Assembly: GCF_001437055.1 (NCBI RefSeq)
Contig: NZ_JQBW01000007.1
Location: forward strand, 1-57,195
DNA: 57,195 bases
Direction of reading: 5' to 3'
DNA from: Limosilactobacillus secaliphilus
GTDB lineage: Bacteria > Bacillota > Bacilli > Lactobacillales > Lactobacillaceae
This document shows, piece by piece, positions 7,931 to 17,538 of this stretch (position 1 is the first letter of the stretch; each line of letters starts with the position of its first letter). A program made the translations under genes and the position numbers. A model generated the notes under the pieces. It saw only the letters and a list, made by a program, of their open reading frames with translations. It had not been told where the DNA came from and made no database searches.

Positions 7931-9346
7931 TTAAAACTTGAAGTAATTGTGAGCATTGTTGTAGGAAATGTCCTGCACAATCTTACCTAACTTGTCAATA
8001 TTGTCTGGAACCCGACCTTGTTCAGCTAACTTGCCGTAGAAGTTGCACAGTACCCGACGGAAGTATTCGTGCCGTGGGTATGACAGGAAGCTCCGTGAGT
8101 CGGTCAGCATACCAACAAAGTGTGGCAGCAGACTCTGTTGAGCAAAGATCCGCAGTTGACGGTCCATGCCTTCAGCAGTGTCGTTGAACCACCAGCCGGC
8201 ACCCAGCTGCAGACGTTCAACGCCGCCATCGCCTTGGAAGGAGCCCATCAAGGTAGCCAGCTGCATCCAGTCGTTGCTGTTCAATGAGTAGAAGATCGTC
8301 TTTGGCACATTGTTAGTGTCTTGCATGTGACGGTAGAGCTTAGCAATGCTGTCAACGATGTCAGGCTGCGTACCAACAGAGTCGTAACCAGTGTCGGCAC
8401 CCAACTTCTTAAACATTGGCCGGTTCATGTTCCGGATGGAGTTGATGTGGAATTGCATCGTCCAGTCGAATTCGGTGTTCAGCTTCATCAACTGTTCCAG
8501 TAATGCAGTCAGATATTGATCGACTTCCTTGTCGGTCAGGTCTTCATTCTTAACGGCCTTGTCGACAATAGCATCGATTTCTTCCTTGGTAGCTGGAACG
8601 TAGTGGTAAGTCAACAGTGAGTGGTCAGACAGCTTGCCGCCCATTTCACTGAAGAATTCGAAGCGCTGGTGCAGAGCAGAGATGATGTCTGCGAAGTTGT
8701 TGATCTTAACGCCGGAAACGTCGCTCAACTGTTGCAGGTAGTTGCCAAATTCGTTGTTGCGGATGTCGATCAGCTTGTCAGGACGCATTGCAGGCAGAAC
8801 CTTGAAGCCATTCTCCTTTTCATCCTTCTTCAGCAGCTTTTGGTACTTCAGATCAGATGCTGGGTCATCGGTGGTGCAGACAACCTTAACGTTCATGTTC
8901 TTGATCAAGTTCCGTGGCTTGAAGGCATCCGTCTGCAGCATCTTATTAGCCTTTTCCCAGATCATTGGGGCGTTTTCCAGGTTCAATTCGTTGTTGATGT
9001 GGAAGAAGCGCCGTAGTTCCAGGTGAGTCCATTCGTAGAGCGGGTTACCATAAGCATTTTGGATGGTCTTGGTCCATTCGATGAACTTCTTGTATTCGTC
9101 GCCGTCGCCGGTGATGTACTTTTCGTCAACGCCATTGGCACGCATCAGACGCCACTTGTAGTGGTCACCATAGTGGTCTTCGTTGATCCAAATCCGGGTT
9201 AAGTTAGGGTAATTCTTGTTTTCGTAAATTTCCTTTGGGTTTAAGTGACAGTGGAAGTCAATAATTGGCATCTTAGCTGCGTATTCATGGAACAGAATCT
9301 TTGCAGTGTCGTTGCTCAACAGGAAATCATCATTTAATAATGTCAT
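7931..9346 (-). CDS. uxaC: uronate isomerase
   Basis: The 471-residue protein has the amidohydrolase-like metal motif FHCHLNP (His32, His34) and the family blocks [20 protein letters not shown] and [18 protein letters not shown]. UxaC isomerises D-galacturonate to D-tagaturonate and D-glucuronate to D-fructuronate in the cytoplasm. Length is normal for the family. AAGGA lies about 10 bases before the ATG. It follows uxaE by 20 bases, so the two form one operon read from the region at 11 kb. With UxaE it lets both uronates converge on fructuronate. The later steps (UxuB, UxuA, KDG kinase and aldolase) are not in the window. Confidence 0.95.
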   Translation of the reverse strand: MTLLNDDFLLSNDTAKILFHEYAAKMPIIDFHCHLNPKEIYENKNYPNLTRIWINEDHYGDHYKWRLMRANGVDEKYITGDGDEYKKFIEWTKTIQNAYGNPLYEWTHLELRRFFHINNELNLENAPMIWEKANKMLQTDAFKPRNLIKNMNVKVVCTTDDPASDLKYQKLLKKDEKENGFKVLPAMRPDKLIDIRNNEFGNYLQQLSDVSGVKINNFADIISALHQRFEFFSEMGGKLSDHSLLTYHYVPATKEEIDAIVDKAVKNEDLTDKEVDQYLTALLEQLMKLNTEFDWTMQFHINSIRNMNRPMFKKLGADTGYDSVGTQPDIVDSIAKLYRHMQDTNNVPKTIFYSLNSNDWMQLATLMGSFQGDGGVERLQLGAGWWFNDTAEGMDRQLRIFAQQSLLPHFVGMLTDSRSFLSYPRHEYFRRVLCNFYGKLAEQGRVPDNIDKLGKIVQDISYNNAHNYFKF

Positions 9347-9366
9347 GTTGTGTAAGTCCTTATCTA

Positions 9367-10977
9367 TTAATATTCCTTAGCAATGTCAGTCTTTGGTTCC
9401 AAAGCATCCAGGGCTTCCTGCTTCGTAGCGTACTTGCCAGTCAACAGGTCAATGTGTTCAGCCAGGTGAATGTTCAAGAACTTGTCGTACAACTTCTGGT
9501 TCTTCTTCAGGATGTCCCAGAACTTGTCACGGAATACATAGTGGTAGTTGTGCTGTGCATTCATCAGTGAACCGAACATCGTGTGCATTACTTGACGGCC
9601 GTCATCGTCGGACAGAACGAATTGACAATGGTCAGGGGTAACCGTTTCTGGCTTAGGAGCATTGCCATCAGTTTGAGCGTTAAATACGTAGAAGTCCTTA
9701 ACGTCGTCCAAGTTGTTGTATGCGTAACGGTACATGTCAACAAAGAGCTGTGGGTCCTTGTGAGCAATTACCCGGCAAGCTTCCAACCAGTGAGTACCGG
9801 CCGTCTTAACATGCCAGCCGTGTGCCTTGGCCAAGCGACCAATGATTGGGTAAACAGAAAGCTTATCAGAGCCAGAGTGAACGGAAAGCTTGTAGCCGAA
9901 GTGTTCAGCAATCTTTTCGTGTAAGGAGAAGTCCTTTTCGAACTTGTCCAGGTCACCAATGTAGTCAATGGCCTTCTGGAATTCACCGTAGAACCGTGGA
10001 GCCATGGTCGTAGGCGTGATGCCGCGACGGTGTAATTCGTTAGCGAAGAAGTAGTGGTTAGGGTTCGTGGTTGAGTATGGCGTTTCATCCATGGAGATTT
10101 CGAAGTCAAGGTCATAAGGAACAACGAACTTGTGGTAAATCTTCGTAGCAAACAGAACGGCACCATAGAAGGTCAATACTGATTCTTCAACGTCGTGCTT
10201 AGTGAAGTGGACTTCAGCGTCGTTGTGAGCACCAACAGTGAAAGTCTTGTTCAGGTAAGTGTCGTTGAAGTACTTCTTCTGGTCGTCGTCTAAGGCGTTA
10301 AACTGCTTGTCCAATTCTTCGTCAGACAGGGTAACGGCCTTGTTGTTGATAACTTCGGTACAGTCAAGAACAATCGTCCGGCAGCCAACCTTAACGGCGT
10401 AGTCAACTTCGTATTCGGTCTTAACGTGGTCACCTTCAGCACCCCAGCCGTAAGTGAAGCCTTCGTCAAAGACAGACCATGCGGCGTCCAGGAAGACATC
10501 GGTGTTGGTCCGGTGCATCAAAGTAAGTTCACGAATGGACTGTTGAGCGATAACTGGGAAAATGTGCTTGCCCTTCAAGAAACGCAGGTGAGCGTTTGAA
10601 GCGTTACCCAGCCGGTCACCAAGGCCGAAACTGTACTTGTAGTCACGCCGAGAAGTTGGCTTCATCCATGAGAAGCGCTTTGCCAATGCTTTGTAGTTTG
10701 GTTCAGTCTGTTGAGCAACAATCAATGCCCGCTGACCGTGATCCAGGCGTTCGTCAGCAACAAAGTCACCAATGCTCAGCTTGTCTTCGTAGACAACCAA
10801 GGTCTTTTCGGTGTAGCCCTTTTCGTTGACATGGTGCAGGTTGAAGTAAACGTTACGGCCTTGAACCTGGATTGAAGGAACATAAATTTCCTTGTTTGAC
10901 AGGTTGTCGAACTTAGCATCGTTATCAACATCTGCTAAGATTTTTTGAACATTTTTAAGCAGTTTATCTAAATCCAT
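9367..10977 (-). CDS. uxaE: tagaturonate epimerase UxaE
   Basis: A 536-residue protein that I recognise as the tagaturonate/fructuronate epimerase family from segments such as [31 protein letters not shown] and [13 protein letters not shown]. UxaE converts D-tagaturonate to D-fructuronate, a metal-dependent step that lets galacturonate enter the glucuronate branch without UxaB and UxaA. The ATG at 10977 is chosen for GAGGA 8 bases upstream; the frame extends ten codons further without a ribosome site. It is the first gene of the operon with uxaC, and that pairing strongly supports the role. The 430-base upstream gap holds two LacI-type sites and a cre site. Confidence 0.82.
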   Translation of the reverse strand: MDLDKLLKNVQKILADVDNDAKFDNLSNKEIYVPSIQVQGRNVYFNLHHVNEKGYTEKTLVVYEDKLSIGDFVADERLDHGQRALIVAQQTEPNYKALAKRFSWMKPTSRRDYKYSFGLGDRLGNASNAHLRFLKGKHIFPVIAQQSIRELTLMHRTNTDVFLDAAWSVFDEGFTYGWGAEGDHVKTEYEVDYAVKVGCRTIVLDCTEVINNKAVTLSDEELDKQFNALDDDQKKYFNDTYLNKTFTVGAHNDAEVHFTKHDVEESVLTFYGAVLFATKIYHKFVVPYDLDFEISMDETPYSTTNPNHYFFANELHRRGITPTTMAPRFYGEFQKAIDYIGDLDKFEKDFSLHEKIAEHFGYKLSVHSGSDKLSVYPIIGRLAKAHGWHVKTAGTHWLEACRVIAHKDPQLFVDMYRYAYNNLDDVKDFYVFNAQTDGNAPKPETVTPDHCQFVLSDDDGRQVMHTMFGSLMNAQHNYHYVFRDKFWDILKKNQKLYDKFLNIHLAEHIDLLTGKYATKQEALDALEPKTDIAKEY

Positions 10978-11000
10978 TGTACTGTCCTCTTTCAATAAAT

Positions 11001-11014
11001 ATTGCACACGTGAA
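11001..11014. promoter_or_regulatory. LacI-type operator, proximal copy
   Basis: ATTGCACACGTGAA with a central CACGTG palindrome lies 24 bases upstream of the uxaE start codon. An identical 14-base copy is at 11144-11157. Two exact copies around a promoter region suggest a regulator pair with possible looping; the LacI protein at 6706-7743 is the obvious candidate. Confidence 0.6.
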
Positions 11015-11115
11015 CATTAATCAGCAAAAATAAAATCCATTTTCACTAAATGAATCATCCCCCAAATTTGCTATTTCCTAAAAATACTACCATTTTCAAG
11101 AATATTGTCTTTTCT

Positions 11116-11129
11116 TGTTTCCGCTTTCA
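11116..11129 (-). promoter_or_regulatory. cre site upstream of uxaE
   Basis: TGAAAGCGGAAACA on the minus strand matches the CcpA consensus TGWAANCGNTNWCA at 13 of 14 positions. It lies between the two LacI-type sites, about 140 bases before uxaE, so glucose repression of uronate catabolism is likely. Confidence 0.65.
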
Positions 11130-11143
11130 TAATATCACGATGG

Positions 11144-11157
11144 ATTGCACACGTGAA
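11144..11157. promoter_or_regulatory. LacI-type operator, distal copy
   Basis: The same 14 bases as 11001-11014, in the same orientation, 143 bases further upstream. The remaining part of the 10978-11407 gap is AT-rich; I could not settle on one promoter for uxaE. Confidence 0.6.
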
Positions 11158-11407
11158 GCATTTTTCTGGATTTTCGGTAATTTCTTCCCCAAAATCCGGT
11201 TGCAGAAAACAAGAAATTAACAGTTACTGTAATGCTGTCCATTTTCAATGAATGGGGGCACACACAAATAATGCTGTTCATGCAGCGCACCTATTTTAAC
11301 ATCAGCTAACCGGTTTTGTTAAAACTGGCTGGCAGCCGTTCATTATCTTCACTCATCATTTGTTTTCTCCCATATTTTGACGTAAATGTCATCGTGATCC
11401 CCAGCAA

Positions 11408-12913
11408 TTAATGTGGCAAATGTTCAGCGGCCAGGAATTCCTGCCAGCGTTTCGTAACATTGGCAAACGAGTACTTTGCGGCCGCCTTCTGTGCGTGTTC
11501 TGAATAAGACTGCAGCAGTGCATAGTTGCTCAGCAGTGTATCCAAGGTGACGTACAGCGAGTGGAGATCCCCTTCTGGCACCAACTTGCCGCTAACCCCG
11601 TCGTCAATAATATCTGACGGGCCGTAATTGATGTCGTAGCTCACCACTGGACAGGCGTGGCTTTGTGCTTCCAGCAGTGCCATTGCGAAACCTTCATAAG
11701 AACTCGTTAGAACCTCTATTTGTGCGTCCTCGTAAACGGCGGTCAGGTCATGCTGGTAACCGCAGAAATGAATATAGTCACTAGCATCATTGCGTTGCAC
11801 AAGTTTTTTCAGCGCATTCGATGTGGCGTAGTTGTTATATTCATCGTCATAGCCGTAGATTTTGAGGTCAACCAGCGGATGTTTCTTCTTCAGCAAAATC
11901 ACCGTGTTGATCAAATGGTCGAGCCGCTTAACGTTGCTCAACCGTGCGACCGCGATCAATTGCCCCGGCTGCCGCTCATCAAACGGAACCTGCTTGTTTA
12001 AGAGCTCATCGGCTACGTAAGTCACTGGGATGGCGTAACTGGCATTGGTCTTAAATCTTTGGCTGGCATCACGTGCTTCTCTAGTCGTTGCCGAAATCAA
12101 ACCGTTCAATTGGCCATTTGCCAGCATAGACTGGATGGGTTTGTAAACGTCAAATAGCTTGCCATTAGTGCGCCCGTCCGTTGTAATTGCCGAATGAAAG
12201 ACTTGATAACGCGGCACCTTCACCTTCATTTTGGCGAATGGCGTCAAAGCCACATCTGAGCGGTCACTAATCATGACTGCTTTTGCATCATTTTTCGCCA
12301 ACTCATCAAAGAAGAAAGCATGGAATTCCGTCTCATCATCAAATTGCCGTTCGCCGTCTTTTTCTTTCAACTGGATCAGGGTTAAAACTGGTTGATTATT
12401 TTCGCCGCCCCGGTAGTGATAAATAATCTTGACGTGTCCCTGAGCATCGTAGTACTGACGCATGACCACCCGGGCCTTATCTTCAAAATACTCCGAGTAA
12501 GTTAGGCAACCACTATCGTAAAAATCACGCCGATCGCAGAAGCCAAAGCGGTCAGTATAGTCCACATAATAAATGCGGCCCTTGTCATTCAAATTAACCT
12601 GAATTCTTTGCTTGCCATCGCGATAAGCAACATTACCCTTAACGTCAAGCCCTGGCTGATGTAATATTTTATCGCTTAGCGCTTGATCATTATCTGTATA
12701 GCTATATGGCAGTCGTTGATAATATTGGAAGAGGTTAATTACCCGATTGGCGGTACCTAATTTCTGCTGGACGTCTTGGTGAGCCCAATTGTATTTCACC
12801 GTCACTATCCGTGAATCCATTCCCAGACTATCAAAGATCTTCATCCGCTTAATTTGCGCTATTTCAATGGCTGAGGTTAATAAGTCTTCACGATGAGTAA
12901 TGAAATAATACAT
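11408..12913 (-). CDS. GT4 glycosyltransferase, probably for surface-protein or teichoic-acid glycosylation
   Basis: A 501-residue cytoplasmic protein. About 190 N-terminal residues resemble the beta-meander domain of GtfA/TarM-type enzymes (MYYFITHREDLLTSAIEIAQ). The C-terminal half is a GT-B retaining transferase with VARLSNVKRLDHLI (about residue 320) and the EX7E motif in YEGFAMALLEAQSH, then VVSYDINYGPSDII. Such enzymes add GlcNAc or glucose to Ser/Thr of serine-rich adhesins, or to wall teichoic acid. It is divergent from a Thr/Ser/Pro-rich LPXTG protein 206 bases away, which suggests that protein as its target. No GtfB/GtfC partner or accessory SecA2/SecY2 gene is nearby, so teichoic acid remains possible. 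AAGGAG precedes the ATG at normal spacing. Confidence 0.8.
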   Translation of the reverse strand: MYYFITHREDLLTSAIEIAQIKRMKIFDSLGMDSRIVTVKYNWAHQDVQQKLGTANRVINLFQYYQRLPYSYTDNDQALSDKILHQPGLDVKGNVAYRDGKQRIQVNLNDKGRIYYVDYTDRFGFCDRRDFYDSGCLTYSEYFEDKARVVMRQYYDAQGHVKIIYHYRGGENNQPVLTLIQLKEKDGERQFDDETEFHAFFFDELAKNDAKAVMISDRSDVALTPFAKMKVKVPRYQVFHSAITTDGRTNGKLFDVYKPIQSMLANGQLNGLISATTREARDASQRFKTNASYAIPVTYVADELLNKQVPFDERQPGQLIAVARLSNVKRLDHLINTVILLKKKHPLVDLKIYGYDDEYNNYATSNALKKLVQRNDASDYIHFCGYQHDLTAVYEDAQIEVLTSSYEGFAMALLEAQSHACPVVSYDINYGPSDIIDDGVSGKLVPEGDLHSLYVTLDTLLSNYALLQSYSEHAQKAAAKYSFANVTKRWQEFLAAEHLPH

Positions 12914-13037
12914 GATTATTCTCCTTTTAGTCGGTGATTCATATCGATAATGTTCAGTTCCTTACACAGTATAGGACATTCTTTCCTTAGTCTTAAATTA
13001 GCTTTATCTTTTGATAACCAAATTTGCTAAATGCTAT

Positions 13038-13065
13038 TTTCAAACAGCCCTATACGAATTATAAT
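13038..13065 (+). promoter_or_regulatory. promoter of the PTS-repeat LPXTG gene
   Basis: TTTCAA (13038-13043), a 16-base spacer and a perfect TATAAT (13060-13065), about 55 bases before the start codon. Confidence 0.55.
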
Positions 13066-13119
13066 AGATGCAGTTAAAACATTATCTTTTATTATTAAGA
13101 TTATAAATGAGGTGCTACT

Positions 13120-16050
13120 ATGTTATCCACTAATAATAAAAAATTAATGTATTTAAAAAACGCTCGACAGCGTCCCCACTATGGGTTACGAAAATTATCA
13201 ATCGGGGTTGCCTCCGTTTTATTATCAATAACGTTTGGATTAGGGACTGTGGCTGACGTTCACGCTGATGTTCCTGAAGGTAACAATCCTGCACGTCCGG
13301 CCGGTAATTCTCCACAACAACAAGAACATCAAAATGTTAGTGACCAACTAGCTAATGTAACTAGTAATTTCAAACAGTCTCAGCAGTCAGGTTCAAATAC
13401 TACTTCATATATTCCTGTTGAGAATGGTAATGCTATATATCCAGAAAAAAGTGGTACATTACAAGGAAACTATTCTTTTGACGTTCCTGATACAGTCAAG
13501 TCAGGTGATTACTTTAACATTACCATTAGCAATAACCTGAATATCTATGGTACTCATAATCCTAGTGATGTTCGGCAATTGCCAGATATTAAAGATAGAA
13601 ATGGGGAGATCATTGCTAAGTATGACCCTTCAAACGATGTAACTGGCCATTCCTTCCGCTATAATTTTACGGACTATGTTGATAATCATAATAACGTTTC
13701 TGCTAAAATTTCAATTCCATTATTCATTGATCCCAAGGCAGTTCCAAATGATTCTCGACAAAATATTACAACCGGCATTGGTAACAAGAAGACTACAAAT
13801 ACCATTAACGTTCAATACACGAATTTTGATGATGTTGTAAATAAAAATTGGCCTGACCCATCTGCTGCTGCCAATGGTGAAGCATTTATTACCGCGCTTG
13901 ATCGTACTAACAAGGAAATGACGTCGGTAATTTATGCTAACCCTATTGGGAATGTAATACAGTCACCATGGGTAAAAGTAGAAAATCTTAACAATTCCAA
14001 GGTTAACTATAATAATAGAGATACCAATGTAACCGTTTATCAGTTAAAACCAGGATATGATCCAACACAAAGCTTCTACATTGATCCTGCTTCCGTGAAT
14101 GATGTTACTGGTCAAGTCCGGATCGTCTTTCAAGATAATAAGATGTACATTCAATTCCCAACATCATCTTCCGGGACTAATTGGAGCAAGTACATTATCA
14201 AATACACAACCACTTATGATGATTCCTCTACGAAGCAGATTAATACCAGAACAACTAATTACTCTGGTACCTATTCGAATAACTATATGTATTGGGATAA
14301 TCATGATTTAGTTTACGATCCTTCACAGTCAGGTGGTGGGACGGTAAACCCAACGAGTCCGACCAGCCCGACATCACCGACTAGTCCAACATCGCCGACG
14401 GGCCCAACGAGTCCAACGAGCCCGACGAGTCCAACAAGTCCGACGACGCCAACAAGTCCGACGAGTCCAACAAGTCCGACAAGCCCGACATCACCGACTA
14501 GTCCAACGACGCCAACGAGTCCAACGACGCCAACAAGTCCGACAACGCCGACGACTCCTACAAGCCCGACGACTCCTACAAGTCCAACGACTCCAACGAC
14601 TCCGACAAGTCCAACAAGTCCAACGACGCCAACAACACCAACGAGTCCGACAACGCCAACGAGTCCGACGAGTCCAACAACACCGACGACTCCTACAAGT
14701 CCAACGACTCCAACGACGCCGACTACGCCAACATCACCTACGACTCCTACGAGCCCTACATCACCGACGAGTCCTACAACACCAACGACGCCTACCAGTC
14801 CGACGTCGCCGACAAGTCCGACATCACCTACGAGCCCGACGACTCCAACAAGTCCAACGACGCCGACGAGCCCGACAACTCCGACATCACCGACAACGCC
14901 GACTAGTCCTACGACCCCAACAAGTCCAACGACGCCAACATCACCGACGAGCCCGACTACACCGACTAGTCCGACGTCACCGACAAGTCCAACATCGCCA
15001 ACGAGTCCAACGACTCCAACCAGTCCAACATCACCTACGACTCCTACGAGTCCAACGTCACCGACGAGCCCGACTACACCGACTAGTCCTACGTCACCTA
15101 CGTCGCCGACAACTCCTACGTCACCTACTAGTCCTACGTCGCCGACAACGCCAACGAGCCCTACGACTCCGACGTCACCTACAACACCGACGACGCCAAC
15201 CACGCCAACATCACCGACGAGTCCGACGACACCTACCAGTCCAACATCACCAACGACTCCGACGTCACCGACTAGTCCGACGTCGCCGACTAGTCCTACG
15301 ACACCAACAAGTCCAACGACGCCTACGAGCCCGACATCACCGACTAGTCCTACGACACCAACGAGTCCAACATCGCCGACTACGCCAACATCACCTACGT
15401 CACCGACGAGCCCGACTACACCGACTAGTCCAACATCGCCGACTACGCCGACGTCACCGACGAGCCCAACATCACCTACGACTCCGACGTCACCGACTAC
15501 ACCTACGAGCCCTACATCGCCGACGACACCTACGACGCCTACGAGCCCAACGTCACCGACGAGTCCGACGACCCCAACAAGTCCGACGTCACCGACGAGC
15601 CCGACGACTCCAACGAGTCCAACAAGTCCGACGACGCCAACAAGCCCGACAACGCCGACTAGCCCGACGAGTCCAACGACGCCAACAAGTCCAACGACGC
15701 CGACGAGTCCGACAACGCCAACGACGCCGACCAGTCCTACGTCGCCGACCAGTCCGACAACGCCAACAACACCAACGTCACCGACTAGTCCAACCACGCC
15801 AACAAGTCCGTCATCACCAACGCAACCGACGACGCCGACGCAGCCTGGAACGCCGACTAGTCCTACGACACCAACAAGCCCGACAATGCCAACACAACCA
15901 ACTACGCCAAAGAGTTCGCAAAAAGTTGGCAATAAGAAGCTGCCACAAACTGGCAATGAACAAAACGAGGCTGCTGCAGGCTTAGGTGTGGGCTTATTTG
16001 CATTGCTGACTTCATTTGGTGGTCTCAAGCTTTCTAAGAAGCGGAATTAA
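13120..16050 (+). CDS. LPXTG-anchored surface protein with a long PTS/PTT repeat stalk
   Basis: A 976-residue cell-wall protein. Residues about 20-50 are a YSIRK-type signal peptide (GLRKLSIGVASVLLS...VHADV). Residues about 75-405 form a non-repetitive N-terminal domain of unknown fold, rich in Asn and Tyr, with beta-strand character and no family I can name. Residues about 410-925 are PTS and PTT triplets with a few PTG, PTQ and PTM variants. The end is LPQTG, a hydrophobic segment and KKRN, the sortase A sorting signal. The stalk would lift the N-terminal domain through the wall and offers hundreds of Thr/Ser for O-glycosylation, which fits the divergent glycosyltransferase. GAGGTG sits 7 bases before the ATG. 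The ligand is unknown; adhesion is inferred. Confidence 0.93.
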   Translation: MLSTNNKKLMYLKNARQRPHYGLRKLSIGVASVLLSITFGLGTVADVHADVPEGNNPARPAGNSPQQQEHQNVSDQLANVTSNFKQSQQSGSNTTSYIPVENGNAIYPEKSGTLQGNYSFDVPDTVKSGDYFNITISNNLNIYGTHNPSDVRQLPDIKDRNGEIIAKYDPSNDVTGHSFRYNFTDYVDNHNNVSAKISIPLFIDPKAVPNDSRQNITTGIGNKKTTNTINVQYTNFDDVVNKNWPDPSAAANGEAFITALDRTNKEMTSVIYANPIGNVIQSPWVKVENLNNSKVNYNNRDTNVTVYQLKPGYDPTQSFYIDPASVNDVTGQVRIVFQDNKMYIQFPTSSSGTNWSKYIIKYTTTYDDSSTKQINTRTTNYSGTYSNNYMYWDNHDLVYDPSQSGGGTVNPTSPTSPTSPTSPTSPTGPTSPTSPTSPTSPTTPTSPTSPTSPTSPTSPTSPTTPTSPTTPTSPTTPTTPTSPTTPTSPTTPTTPTSPTSPTTPTTPTSPTTPTSPTSPTTPTTPTSPTTPTTPTTPTSPTTPTSPTSPTSPTTPTTPTSPTSPTSPTSPTSPTTPTSPTTPTSPTTPTSPTTPTSPTTPTSPTTPTSPTSPTTPTSPTSPTSPTSPTSPTTPTSPTSPTTPTSPTSPTSPTTPTSPTSPTSPTTPTSPTSPTSPTTPTSPTTPTSPTTPTTPTTPTSPTSPTTPTSPTSPTTPTSPTSPTSPTSPTTPTSPTTPTSPTSPTSPTTPTSPTSPTTPTSPTSPTSPTTPTSPTSPTTPTSPTSPTSPTTPTSPTTPTSPTSPTTPTTPTSPTSPTSPTTPTSPTSPTSPTTPTSPTSPTTPTSPTTPTSPTSPTTPTSPTTPTSPTTPTTPTSPTSPTSPTTPTTPTSPTSPTTPTSPSSPTQPTTPTQPGTPTSPTTPTSPTMPTQPTTPKSSQKVGNKKLPQTGNEQNEAAAGLGVGLFALLTSFGGLKLSKKRN
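14347..15830 (+). repeat. 9-bp-periodic PTS/PTT coding repeat
   Basis: About 1.5 kb of back-to-back triplets encoding Pro-Thr-Ser or Pro-Thr-Thr. The protein repeat is nearly perfect, but codons vary freely (CCG/CCA/CCT, ACG/ACA/ACT, AGT/AGC/TCG/TCA), so exact DNA repeats are short. This points to protein-level constraint or to selection against slippage. The opposite strand stays open as a long VG-rich frame; it is a by-product. Confidence 0.95.
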
Positions 16051-16106
16051 TATTCAGACGATTCAGCTTTGGCTCTGTATTAATTGTTAAATATAGTTAA
16101 TCATCA

Positions 16107-16145
16107 ACCAGTCCAAGTAACTAGTTTGCTTGGGCTGGTTTTTAT
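16107..16145 (+). terminator. terminator of the PTS-repeat LPXTG gene
   Basis: CCAGTCCAAG pairs with CTTGGGCTGG (one G-U pair) and is followed by TTTTTATT on the plus strand, 57 bases after the stop codon. Confidence 0.85.
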
Positions 16146-16204
16146 TACAAAAAATGCAGCACTGATGAATGGCATCAGCACTGCATAACGAAGAATCTGA
16201 CTTA

Positions 16205-16246
16205 TACAAAAAGGACGGCGATCAAACGATTGATCTCCGTCCTTTA
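16205..16246 (-). terminator. terminator of the transglutaminase-like surface gene
   Basis: AAAGGACGG and CCGTCCTTT with inner GATCAA/TTGATC form a near-perfect stem. On the minus strand it is followed by TTTTTG, directly after the stop at 16264. Confidence 0.85.
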
Positions 16247-16263
16247 ACATTTATAGCAATTAA

Positions 16264-17436
16264 CTACTCATTTTCGTGGTTGGTGTATTCTGGCCACTGA
16301 TCTGCGTCGATCCAACCATTCATGAAGTCATTGTAGTTCCCATAATCAGCGGTCCCGGCTTGACCATCAGCCCAACCCATGCGACCGTCCATCATCAGCG
16401 TGCACCACTGGTGAGTGTACTGATTTTCGTTCTCGTGGTGGTATTGATAACCTAAGTAATTCAATACCAGACCCAGAGCACGGGTGGCACCGGCACATGA
16501 GTATTCGTGAGCAATGAAGACCCCATATGGCGTAGCGTAGTATGGGCCAGACATTGTGTAACGACACCGTTTGCAAAATTCGGATACGTAGAGAGCGGCC
16601 AATTCAACCTTTGCCCGGTCAGTCCGATTACCGGCTTGCCGAACAACATCAGCAATCAGGTGAGCAACACTTTCCGGACTGTCAGTTGGAATCCGGTGGG
16701 CGTTACCAAACCGGTCATAGAGGTAATCACCGACAAGGGCAAGTTTAGGCGTGTTCAATTCACGGTTGGTCAGCCAAATCTGGACGTAGTTGCCCTCGCC
16801 TGAAGCACTGTCACTGTAACGACTGATTACCTGTAACATGTCATTGGCATAAGAAGGATCGATTGTGAAGGTGGTGCTGAAGCGGCATTGGCCAGCATTG
16901 GCAATGTCACCCTGAGCGTTAGCAACGTCAGGACTGTAATTGTTGGCTACTTCCTGACGGCCAATTTCATGACCCAGTGACCGGTCAAACAAGATGAGCA
17001 CGTGGTGAGGATAGATCATTGACTGATCGGCAGCGTGCCAACCAGAAACAGTGATGGTATCGCCGTCTTCATCCAGCGTATCCAACCATGCGGCCTGCTT
17101 GTTCAGATTGAGGTTGCCATTGAACCAGTAATCAACGTAGTCTTCGTTGGCATCAGGGGTAGCGCTCCAACGACTGATGATCCGCAGGGGTTCAGTGAAC
17201 ATCTCTGGCTGGAGGTCAAAGCTGGCATCAAAGCCGGAGTAGGAGGCCGTCATGATTGATGGGAAGGCTGCTGCAACATCGTTCCGTTGCGCATGACTGA
17301 CTGTTTTACGGGCCAGTTCATGATTGTTGTTAGCGTCCAAAATGATGATGGTGTGGTAGTTCCGTCCCAGTGCTAGGTTGGTAGCATGCCAGCCGCTAAC
17401 GTGTAAGCGACCATTACGAACGCCAAAGTTGTCCAT
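16264..17436 (-). CDS. C-terminal part of a broken secreted protein: SGWHA repeats plus transglutaminase-like domain
   Basis: This frame is in phase with the coding sequence upstream (17539-18435) and is separated from it only by a TAG at 17539-17541, so the two are one gene of about 723 codons. The fragment holds repeats three and four, each with a core like VSGWHAxxxxxxxxYH and an ending like ISRWS or ISRYS. About 110 C-terminal residues are transglutaminase/protease-like, with a possible Cys-His-Asp triad in SCAGATRALG, YTHQWC and GWADGQ. The M at 17436 has no clear ribosome site and is probably internal. The intact protein would be secreted and might cross-link or cleave wall-associated proteins; that function is inferred from the fold only. 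No LPXTG or other anchor is seen. Confidence 0.8.
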   Translation of the reverse strand: MDNFGVRNGRLHVSGWHATNLALGRNYHTIIILDANNNHELARKTVSHAQRNDVAAAFPSIMTASYSGFDASFDLQPEMFTEPLRIISRWSATPDANEDYVDYWFNGNLNLNKQAAWLDTLDEDGDTITVSGWHAADQSMIYPHHVLILFDRSLGHEIGRQEVANNYSPDVANAQGDIANAGQCRFSTTFTIDPSYANDMLQVISRYSDSASGEGNYVQIWLTNRELNTPKLALVGDYLYDRFGNAHRIPTDSPESVAHLIADVVRQAGNRTDRAKVELAALYVSEFCKRCRYTMSGPYYATPYGVFIAHEYSCAGATRALGLVLNYLGYQYHHENENQYTHQWCTLMMDGRMGWADGQAGTADYGNYNDFMNGWIDADQWPEYTNHENE

Positions 17437-17538
17437 GTAAGCATTGTTGCTCTTGTCGGCAACTAGCCATTCTGGGCCAAACCAATAGTCGACATAACCG
17501 CTATTGCCATCGGCTGACGTTGACCACCGACTGACGAA

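Noticed and set aside
9768-10499. Overlapping frames inside uxaE and similar long shadow frames in other genes
   Set aside because: They lack ribosome sites and recognisable domains, and they overlap well-identified genes completely.
14313-16028. Long open frame opposite the PTS repeat (VG-rich, 571 codons)
   Set aside because: It is the reverse complement of the 9-bp coding repeat and stays open only because those codons contain no reverse stops. It has no ribosome site, and composition is fully explained by the sense gene.
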